Below are positions 19,700 to 28,504 of a stretch of DNA of 64,000 nt, one piece after another. Positions within the stretch are counted from its first letter, which is position 1. Every line of letters begins with the position of its first letter. The notes beneath the pieces were generated by a model. The model did not search any database. It was given only the letters and a program-made list of their open reading frames with translations, and was not told the origin of the DNA. The position numbers and the translations under genes were made by a program. The DNA is from Sepioteuthis lessoniana (Eukaryota; Mollusca; Cephalopoda; Myopsida; Loliginidae). The stretch is taken from contig OY757904.1 of the NCBI GenBank assembly GCA_963585895.1, positions 154,843,919 to 154,907,918 on the forward strand, read 5' to 3'.

Positions 19700-20660
19700 T
19701 TTTCAATGGCCGTCGATGGCAGTGGAAAATAAATTCTAGAAAAAATAGGATCTATGAGTCCCTTGTTGCCGAAACAAAAGGTGGTGAACGTCGATAAATT
19801 AATAAGTTACAAGAACCGATTGGACAAAGAAATCACGTGCCTTGTGTTGCCAACTGCGTCTGAGCATTTGATTTTGTCCCGCGCAAAATAAATCTTGTGT
19901 TTACGGACGGTCACGTGAAATGGTCATCTATATATACACTACACTTTCCCCAATTTAGATCTCTTATTCTTTGCTTTCTCAGTTAGTAACACAGAGCTCA
20001 AGACACGTGACACTGACATAGTCTGTGACTCAAAGGGTACGCCCGCTTTCCTCTTTCGTTATGCCTTCCCGCTGGACGTATTCCAGTCCCACGCACACCC
20101 ACGGCCTCAGACATTTCGTCACATACAGAGACAGACAGAAAGTCAACGTGGTAGGACATACATCCCTCAAAAATACATTGCCATTCTCGTGTATATTAGT
20201 ACTTCGGGTCGAATACTTAGTCAAATCCCATATACAGTCACACAGGACACTTTTTAATATTTTATTTCCTCGAATAGACTTACATAATTGGATATGAATG
20301 TAAGGATTCTGACATTCTTATCTTTTGTTTTAAGTAAAATACTCATTCACAAAAATATTCTTGATAGTCACACACACACATACACAGAAGAATATTTAAG
20401 AAAAAATATTCTGACATTCAAACCGAATTGTAATGTTTCCTTCTTTTTTTCCTTGGTGATATATACATTTATTTTGTTTTCTATTGCCTTGTGTAATATT
20501 CATTTGCCTACGTTGTTTATATTATTTGCATTTTAACAACATAACCAACAACACTCTGTCATTTAAGTACACCATTTTGTCGGAATTCTGACTGCTGTTA
20601 TTAGAAAGAAAATAGAATTTATTTACTAAGATTTCGTAGGCTTAGTTCATTTTTATAAGT
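19700..20660 (+). repeat. Uninterrupted right arm of the 19,507 unit
   Basis: Runs from 'tcaatggccgtcgatgg' through CACGTG near 19,835, 19,912 and 20,004 to 'gctgttattag'. It lacks the insert present at 6,233-7,045, 37,306-38,358 and 62,576-63,636, and so serves as the empty site (around 20,281-20,296). No inverted left arm was found for this unit. Confidence 0.7.
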
Positions 20661-21209
20661 TCCCTTGTAGAAAATCAAACCGTAACCACATCACGCATGC
20701 AATCTCCATTGATTTATTAGTCTATCTCTCCAGATAGGTCTTCGTTAATCCATACCTCTTTTCCCCACTTAAGTTTATTCTTGTAAGCTTATCTATAGAA
20801 AAGCGAGCAGTAACTACATCATACATGCATTTTCGATTGTCTTACTACTCTAGTTCTCTAGCTAGGTCTAAGCTAATCAGTTCGTCTTTTTCTTAATTTA
20901 ATTTATTTTCGTAAGTTCTTATGTAGAGGATCAATTTAATCAAATCACGCATGCAATCTCCATTGTTTTACTGCTCCAACTCTCCTGCTAGTTCTACGTT
21001 AATCACTGAAAGAAATGGTTAACATTAAATTGAATTGTTAGTGTTAGATAAATTTATACTTGAAACCATTTTACTGTGAATAAACAAATACGAAATGGCT
21101 CGTTTAAAATGTTACCGACAAAGTATTTGTTGACGAATCTTATATTTGATTTAAATATCTACAAAGAGGATTGGCAGTAAACAACATACTTGAGTTGATA
21201 TGCCGCGAC
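20661..21209 (+). repeat. Outer unit sequence with a 254-bp segment that is duplicated in B2
   Basis: Segment 20,695-20,948 (from one GCATGCAATCTCC to the next) is single here and tandemly doubled at 51,928-52,437. The rest matches the usual 'gttaacattaaattgaattgttag' unit end. Confidence 0.7.
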
Positions 21210-22255
21210 CGGCCTACGAATGTAAACATATCAGATTATACCTTCGCCCTAGAGAAATAACATCCGGGCGCGACCGGAAATGATGAAGCCCCTTTCCGAC
21301 TCTAACTGGCCGTTACAGCTAAGAAAGGGATAAATTAACATTTATCAACATTTGCAAAACACTTCTGCCAGAAATAATTCTATAAAAATGGAGGTAATGC
21401 TCTTCGCTAGCCCATACAAGACTATAGAAGTACTTTTTTTTGCGTCCATTTTTTGTAGAAGAACTTCCTATTCACGTGGCGCGACAGAAGTGGAGTCCCC
21501 TTTCTTCCATATGAAAAAAGCTTCAAAATTTAAAAATTCAGACGTTCCTGCGGACGCTCTAGGGCATTTGTGTGTGGCCTTTCCTCTCCAATTCTTGGGT
21601 TGCATTCGGTAGGCCGTCTAACCTCTGGGCGGTTCTGCCGGATGTGCCGAGGCACTGGAGATTTCCTCCGGCCTCAGGGGGCCATCCCCCCCAGGCTTAT
21701 ACCCCCTTGGGGGGGTTATTACCTGGCGCCTGAGGCGCCCAAAAATGGAGAATGCCGACGGGACCGAAGGTATTTTTGGCCTTGCCGGACGCGTGTGGGC
21801 TTCGGCCCTACAACCGGGGCCACCTTAAAAAGGGGCTTGTGGCATATTCGTGCGTTGGTGGGACGCTTTGATGAATACAGAGGTCTCTGCGGACGCTCTA
21901 GGGCGTTTGTATGTGGCTTTCCTCTCCGGTTCTTGTGTTACATTCAGTAGACCGTCTTACCTCTGAGCGGTTCTGCTGGGTGTGCCTCGGCACTGGAGAT
22001 TTCCTCCAGCCTCAGGGGGCCATCCCCCCAGGCTTTTACCCCCTTCGGGGGGTTTATTACCTGGCGCCTGAGGCGCCCCTAAAAAGGGAATGTCGACGAG
22101 GCCGAAGGTATTTTGGGCCTTGTCGGACGCGTGTGGGCTTCGGCCCTGCAACCGGGCCCACCTTAAAAACCGCCTTGTGGCCTATTCGTGCGTTGATGGG
22201 ACGCAACGATATATAACAGAGGTCTCACTAAGACCAGCCGGTCTTAACAATCCCT
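21210..22255 (+). repeat. Repeat X, truncated copy fused to Ty3/Gypsy sequence
   Basis: Matches 14,545-15,800. Its second tandem unit has the clearest stems: ACCCCC-TTCG-GGGGGT at 22,038-22,053, GGGC-TTCG-GCCC at 22,135-22,146, CGACGAGGCC pairing with GGCCTTGTCG (one G-T wobble) at 22,094-22,125, and a GCCT..AGGC bounded G5/C5 stem at 22,009-22,033. The first hairpin of the array is perfect here (TAAGACC/GGTCTTA, 22,229-22,246). The rest of the array is absent. Confidence 0.75.
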
Positions 22256-22674
22256 CGGTCCCGCTTTATCTATTGAGTCGCCTTCTTTTGCTCATGTCGT
22301 TTTTAGCTGCATATCGCTTTCATTACTTCTCGCTATATATCTTATTCACTTTAAAATATTATGAGGGAAATTTCGGAAATTTGACTACAGTGAATAATAT
22401 TTTGTTTTAACATAGAAGTCCATACTTTCCGTTATACAAGGGGGTATGAAAACGATGGACATGATGGGGTATGTAAAAGTGAACAGGAAACCCCCTTGCA
22501 CGCGTCAGAAATCAGTCTAGCCCCAAATTAACTTGTACCATAGCCAGGATAAGGCTATGTGTGAAATGGACATGGAATGTTCATAACCACATGGAGAAAA
22601 CTTAGAACATAGTATCTCGAAATACGAAAAACATGTAACGCCTTCTTAGTTCAGGTACAAACCTTTTATTACCT
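22256..22674 (+). other. Non-coding sequence upstream of the Gypsy gag remnant
   Basis: AT-rich sequence between truncated repeat X and the gag remnant. No LTR matching the 3' LTR at 26,020 and no coding motif was seen. It is missing from B2, where a single deletion joins repeat X directly to pol. Confidence 0.4.
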
Positions 22675-23110
22675 TTGAGTTTAAAAGTTCTTCGACATAA
22701 GGCGAGAGACACTATCATTTTATGCTGGCCCCAATCTCGCGCGGCGCCCATAGCGGGCAAATTTGTCTCGCCTCAGCAAGCCCCAAAAATCAACCGTCTA
22801 GCAGACCACATAGCAGACTTATTGTCCACCCAGTCACCTGCTATATCTAGTGTGCAGACGTCAGATAGGGACGACCTGCTCTCGAAACTAATGGAGAGAC
22901 AGAAGCGGATGGAAGCCCGCATGGATATGATGGCGGAAGACATCGCCAGACTTACATGTAAACAAAAGCAGGGACAAAGGAACTGGGTCAACTGCAGCCA
23001 GTCTAGGGAACGAGGACAGGAAAAGGCGATTTGTTGGAAACATAAGAGGTTTGGTGAGAATGCAAATTCTTGTATTCCACCCTGCAACTATAAGGGGCAG
23101 GGAAAAGCAT
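22675..23110 (+). pseudogene. Ty3/Gypsy gag, C-terminal remnant
   Basis: The frame shows a late Gag segment: a heptad-like KLMERQKRMEARMDMMAEDI helix, then CWKHKRFGENANSC with a further PPC. This Cys/His arrangement is common at the Gag end of some invertebrate Ty3/Gypsy elements (CWYHxxFGxxAxxCxxPC type). The N-terminal Gag is missing. A TAG follows, and the protease lies in another frame, as often in these elements. The pieces belong to one element with 23,170-25,792. Confidence 0.75.
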
Positions 23111-23169
23111 AGACCGACAGAAGAAAGCGGCATCAACTGTCGGTGCATCCCTCTCTGGCCGCCTACTTT

Positions 23170-24203
23170 ACGTTGTAGGCAGAAAAACAGGTATGTCTTT
23201 TTTAGTGGACAGTGGGGCACAGGTGTCCCTCATTCCTGCAACATCAACTGACAAAAGATCTCCTCCCTGTAAATTTACACTCCGAGCCGTAAACGTTTCA
23301 TTAATACACACATATGGGGAGAGGTGCATGGACCTCAACTTGGGTTTACGCAGATCGTTTACCCACGTTTTTATAGTGGCTAATGTAAACATTGCTATAC
23401 TTGGCACTGATTTTTTGAAAGCGATTGGCCTTGTTGCAGATATGACAGGCCAGTGTTTAAGAGACCCTGACACACAACTTGCAACATGTTGTGTGGTGAT
23501 GGCCGGCACGTCGGTAGGCCCACAGGTGGCATACGCGAACAAGGACGATGCTTTCCTGAGACTATTGAAGGAATATCCTTCAATATCTGTCCCCTACTTT
23601 CATAAGGAAGTTTTGCCACATTCCATAACACACGACATAGAGACAAAAGGCCCACCCATCCATAGTAAAGCTAGGCGTTTAGCACCAGATAAGGCAAAAG
23701 CTGCGAAAGCAGAAATTCAGCAAATGATGAAGCTTGGCATAGTCCGCCCTTCAAAGAGCGAATGGGCTTCGCCTCTGCACTTAGTCAGTAAAGGCCCTAA
23801 CACATGGCGTGTATGCAGAGACTATAGAGCTCTGAATGCTGCAACCAAACCGGACAGATATCCTGTTCTGCATATCCAAGACGTAACGGCAGTAGCCCAG
23901 AATAATAAGATTTTCACGAAATTAGATCTAATTCGGGCATATCACCAAATACCATTGGAGCCTGATCACATTCCCAAAACGGCCATTATTATGCCGCTTG
24001 GAATGTTTGAATTTGTACGTGTTCCATTTGGGTTGCGGAATGCAGCACAGACATTCCAAAGGTTTATAGACCAGGTTTTGCCCGATTTGCCGTTCGTGTG
24101 TGCATATATAGACGATGTCCTCATTGCTAGCAAAAATATGCAGGAACACATAGACCATGTGCGTCAAGTGTTTGAACGCCTGAAACAATATGGTGTAGTT
24201 TAA
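23170..24203 (+). pseudogene. Ty3/Gypsy protease and reverse transcriptase
   Basis: The 336-codon open frame starts inside the protease (VDSGAQVSLI, active-site Asp near residue 6, then ILGTDFL) and runs through most of the RT: WRVCRDYRALN, FTKLDLIRAYHQIP (catalytic Asp near residue 244), VPFGLRNAAQTFQRF and YIDDVLIA (from about residue 305). It ends at a TAA after YGVV (24,201-24,203), which is also present in B2 and so predates the block duplication. Except for that stop the RT core is intact in sequence. Coding continues in frame in the next feature. Confidence 0.9.
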
Positions 24204-24694
24204 AACCCATTGAAGTGTACCTTTGGTCAATCCGAAGTTATATTTTTGGGACAGCATATTTCAGAGATGGGAATTTCCCCATCACCGGAGACGGTTAAGT
24301 CTATTCGAGATTTTCCTATTCCTGCTAAAATGAGACAGTTACGTCAATTTTTAGGACTTGTAAATTTTTACCGTAGGTTCTTCCCTCACTGTGCCCAAGT
24401 ACTTTTGCCATTGACAGGTATGTTTACAAATGCGAAGAACTGCGACATAGCATTGTCAGAGAATGCAGTAACGGCATTCAACATTCTCCCCGAGAGATTC
24501 GACAGTTGGACTACTTACTCCAATTCACATCGGATATCAGGCATGTCAAAGGAAAAGACCACACCCCAGCAGACACCTTGTCACGTGGAATAAATTCGTT
24601 CACGTTGGGACCTTCCATTGATGCCAACACATTAGCCGGAGAATAAGAAAAAGATGAGCTCCTGCAAAATCTTCTGCAGAATAATGAGACATCA
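24204..24694 (+). pseudogene. Ty3/Gypsy RT connection with RNase H deleted
   Basis: Reads the RT end (CTFGQSEVIFLGQHIS, LRQFLGLVNFYRRF). Then a deletion of about 320 bp relative to 54,389-54,708 removes the RNase H catalytic block and shifts the frame. A nonsense codon (TAA, near 24,645) follows in the original frame. The deleted sequence survives in B2, so the loss happened in this copy after duplication. Confidence 0.9.
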
Positions 24695-25360
24695 TTGCAG
24701 TTGGTGAAAATTACTCGTGCAGACAGTCACAAGAAAATAGTATGCGACATCAGCACAGACAAACTGCGCCCATATGTCCCAGCATCCTTACGGAAAGATA
24801 TATTCGGTGGAGTGCACGGATTATCACACCCCGGTGCAAATGCATCAATACGCTTGATGACCGACTGGTACGTCTGGCCAAAGATGAAAACAGACGTGAA
24901 AAAGTGGACAAAGATGTGTGTGAAGTGCCAAAAGGCCAAGATTGGACGACATACACGAGCAACTCCAGGCACATTTCCAGTGCCTGACGAAAGATTTAAG
25001 CACATACACATTGACATCACCGGTCCATTCCCCACATGTGAGGGTCAATGCTATGTGATGATCTGTATTGACAGATTTTTGCGGTGGTTCGAAGCACTAC
25101 CGATGCAAGATATGACAGCATACACGACAGCCAGAACATTCCTTGCCGGATGGGTAGCGAGATATGGTGTCCCGGAGCTGGTAACGACAGATAGAAGTCG
25201 TCAGTTCGAGTCAGAACTCTTCCATAAACTATCAGCACTTTTGGGCACCAGAAACATCCACACTACTGCATATCATCCACAAGCAAACGGTGCAGTCGAG
25301 CGATTATACCGTAGCCTAAAGGCCTCTTTACGTGCGGTGCTTACCAGCAATGCAAAGTAG
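24695..25360 (+). pseudogene. Ty3/Gypsy integrase
   Basis: A 221-codon frame carries the zinc-binding HHCC (HGLSH..CVKC) and the complete DDE core: Asp near residue 107 (HIDITGPF), Asp near 166 (TTDRSRQFES) and Glu near 202 (GAVERLYRSL), with 35 residues between the last two. The frame ends at a TAG (25,358-25,360) where B2 has TGG, so this is a copy-specific nonsense mutation. Confidence 0.9.
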
Positions 25361-25792
25361 TTAGAACATCTTCCACTAATATTGTTGGTACTGCGCACCG
25401 TAGTAAAGAGGCATATGGATGGCTCAGCAGCAGAAGCGCTGTACGGTACCACTTTGCGCTTACCAGCGTAATACTTTTTCGACGCACCTGAGAAAGTGTG
25501 GGATGTTACATCATTTGTAGATAGACTTACCAAAATATGACCAAGATGGCAGGAGAAAAAAAAAGAGCATTAAAACATATGTACCAAAGGCTCTAGAGAA
25601 ATGCACGCAAGTATTTGTTCGAGATAAAGCTAGGTCGCATTCCCTGCAACCACCGTATCGCGGCCCCTTTAAAGTTACAAAGAAATGCAACAAGTTCTTC
25701 AGCGTTCTCATTAAGGATGAAGTGCAAAACATCTCCATCGACAGACAAAAACCTGCAACACTGGAGGATGCTTTCCTAGAAGTAGCACGCTA
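25361..25792 (+). pseudogene. Ty3/Gypsy integrase C-terminal tail
   Basis: Continues as GSAAEALYGTTLRLPA and then fragments of a pol C terminus (VFVRDKARS-like; KPATLEDAFLEV). Nonsense codons interrupt it in both block copies, so it had decayed before duplication. Confidence 0.75.
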
Positions 25793-26003
25793 ACCCTGGA
25801 TGCCAGTGGAATTGACTCTAGAAAAATGCCCTAAAGAAAAAAAAACACGTTCGGGCAGATAGGCAAGATGGCTTGCAATTTTAAGGAACTTTGTTTCAAA
25901 ATAAATAAATAAATAAAAAAGAAACATAAAAAATGTACATTTTTTTTCTGTCCTTTTCGGTGGTTTCCCTCATGACGCTCAATTTAAGATACTCCGTATT
26001 TTT
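25793..26003 (+). other. Gypsy 3' untranslated region
   Basis: AT-rich sequence with an (AAAT)n run (25,904-25,918) between pol and the polypurine tract. No other feature seen. Confidence 0.5.
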
Positions 26004-26019
26004 GGGGGAGGAGGGGGAG
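26004..26019 (+). other. Polypurine tract of the Gypsy element
   Basis: GGGGGAGGAGGGGGAG directly precedes TGTTGTGGGG, the expected start of the 3' LTR. Confidence 0.8.
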
Positions 26020-26330
26020 TGTTGTGGGGACTCCAAAATAAGAGACACCGACAAAGGAGTAAGCTGCCCTTGTCAGTCAGCTTACTGCGTCTTTTCTGGG
26101 AAATATGGTTTTTTATGACCCTCAACAAAGAGGGGAAAGATGACATTCCACCAGTCGGGGCTTTCGTGAACTTTCTTGTCTCTGTATTTATGTAAGCAGT
26201 AGTATATATATGTTTGTTAGCAAAGAAGTAAAATGGGTTAAATGTATTTGGGCTCAGTGTTCATTATTTTATATTAAATGGTATGTTGGGTTTGATGGGA
26301 TCACTGATACGAGTACATAAATTGTTAAAC
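26020..26330 (+). mobile_element. 3' LTR of the Ty3/Gypsy element (right end approximate)
   Basis: Starts TGTTGTGGGGACTCC after the polypurine tract. The boundary with unit sequence lies before about 26,340, where 'gagtaagttttgttt..gaacgagtgat' resumes. No 5' LTR copy was found in the window, so the LTR's exact right end cannot be set. Confidence 0.65.
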
Positions 26331-27277
26331 CCATTAAAACCAAAACGAGTAAGTTTTGTTTGTGGAACGAGTGATAAACACTATCTGCTCACAAAGTTCA
26401 TAGACGTCAGTACTATAGACTTATGCATAAAGCATACATCAATCTTGATATCTATCTATCTATGTATCTGTGTTTTGTGATGCCACTTGTGTAATGTGAA
26501 TATGACGCAGCTTTCATGTTCAGCTTTTGTATTTTGAAATTTTACATATGAACGTCTCTATTTACATGCTCTCACCTCTTTACACTTTCTTAATTCCATT
26601 GTATAAATGCAGCAATGGCCGATGATTTTACCCAGAATTTCTCTTCTGCTTGATATGCCATTAAATCAAACCAAACCAAACTAATGATTAAATCCAATAT
26701 TGCTAATAAAACCTTAATAAAACATTGAGGAATTCCATTTGACACATAGATCGGACACAAAGACATATCAGCACTAATACACATCGTCGACCTGACAGTA
26801 ATGGTAATGAAAGTTTACTCCCCATTCACTAAAGCCTCAAAATTCGTGCGTCAACATCAGATGCACTTTAATGTCCTCTCCAATATCCTGAATGCTTTCA
26901 TTCTATTCAAAATTATTCTTTTGATTGCTTACAGTTAAACGCTTTTAAGTATAATAAATTATTAGATAGTTCTATACGACTCATAGATAAGACAGCGAAA
27001 TGTTTTCGCTTAAATATCTCTAATTTATTTATTTAATCTTATAACAGCAGTAAAAAAAACTGTGGGTGTGTGTTGCTATGTGCAAACAATATATACAACG
27101 TAGACTACAAGTCAATACAAGAAAAACCTTTTTTTTATATATATATCATCTAGTAAAAAAGGAAACATTACAAAGACAGTATTAAATTTCGAATATAGTT
27201 TGTTAAATATCCGTGTGTGTGTGTGTTTATGTGAAACTGTGCATGAAAGTAAGACGAATATTAGGCTGAATGAATAT
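26331..27277 (+). repeat. Unit sequence leading into the young insertion
   Basis: Contains a short (TATC)n run near 26,449-26,463, a 'gatatgccattaaatcaaaccaaacc' string near 26,652, the 'ataacagcag' landmark near 27,040 and the outer left arm (27,080-27,277). Matches 56,560-57,512. No gene seen. Confidence 0.65.
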
Positions 27278-28323
27278 TGTCACGTGATAGCTCACGGAGA
27301 CGAAGAGGTAAGGATGATACTATCCTCCCGTGTTGCTATTACCACTATCTAGCAGTCAAAAAGTGACCGTTAAGAGAGAATGTGGGTCACAGAGGAGATA
27401 GACCAGATGTTCGTACTTAGTGACCTCAGGTCGCCGGACATCGGAAGGGGAAAGAGAGAGAGGCCAAATGATTGGCGGGGACCCCAAACGGAAGTGGGGT
27501 TCCCTTCCCCTCAGCGGAAGTAAAGGACAAAAAAGTCAGTTTTTGAGCAAGGCTCGTGGCAGACGGACCATAGCCATTTTACTCCGGGCTGAAGACAAAA
27601 AGATTAACTGAGACATGAGAGACCCGAGTCCCTCAAGCCAGTACTAAAAACAGAACCAAGTCTAGTAGCCCGTGAAAGAAGAAAATTCTCCAGTGGAACC
27701 CCGTCGAAAATAAGATAAGTAACTTTGGGGACATTTTTCCTTTACACCCAAATTTCGTTTACCACTCTCTCTCTCTCTCAATTTGAAGAAGGATAAAAGC
27801 CAAGAAAAGACATTTATATTCATGGACTATCCAATTATATGTTTTGACACTCTGAACGTATATATATATATAACCGTAGTAAAGAACCTATGTATTTTCA
27901 TTTTACCATGTGGTCTATGTTGTTATTTCATACTTTCTTTCAGCTTCTATTCGCCTTATGTTATCTTGCTTAGAACTGTCCTATTAATTCCTAAAGTATC
28001 ACACGGGAAACCGGAGTTGCCGACTACTACAATATTAATATTATTACAACTAAGACCTATAGGCCTGTATTCTTCTGTTATCTAAGGGAAAGAAGTTTAG
28101 CGGCCTGGTGGGTGTGTGATAGTGTGAATTTTGGAACCCCTTTGCCAGCAGCGGTCAGTCTGGCTCTAAATTATTCCCTCACGTAATATGCCAGTTCTTA
28201 TCTGCCTGAGAGAAGAACTCTGAACAGGACTTATTCTGTAGGGGATTAAGTGCCAACCTGCCCCGTCTTCACACGTGCGAAAATAAAGTCCCGTTTTGGG
28301 ATTTTAGACAATTTGCCGTCACA
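27278..28323 (+). mobile_element. 5' LTR of the Gmr1-like element
   Basis: 1,046 bp, starting TGTCACGTGATAG and ending GTCACA. Starts and ends with TG..CA. AATAAA near 28,281 may be the polyadenylation signal. Confidence 0.93.
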
Positions 28324-28332
28324 GACTTAAAA

Positions 28333-28351
28333 TGGGGGCTCACGTCCGGGA
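28333..28351 (+). other. Primer-binding site resembling tRNA-Pro
   Basis: TGGGGGCTCACGTCCGGGA lies 9 bp after the LTR. It matches the well-known tRNA-Pro primer site (TGGGGGCTCGTCCGGGA) except for a 2-nt insertion. Confidence 0.8.
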
Positions 28352-28504
28352 TTTATTATTATAAATAATATTTATTGCTTGTAGTTGTGTGACAATTCCT
28401 GCCATCTAAATCTACCCTGGGAGACCGTGAAAGAAAAAAAAAGGAATATTGTCGAAACAGTCAAAAATTACCCGTTGATAACTGTTCGGGAAAATTAAAG
28501 AAAA

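Noticed and set aside
27420-27611. 63-codon frame repeated in both LTRs
   Set aside because: It recurs only because the LTRs are duplicates; no domain, and the older solo LTR does not keep it.
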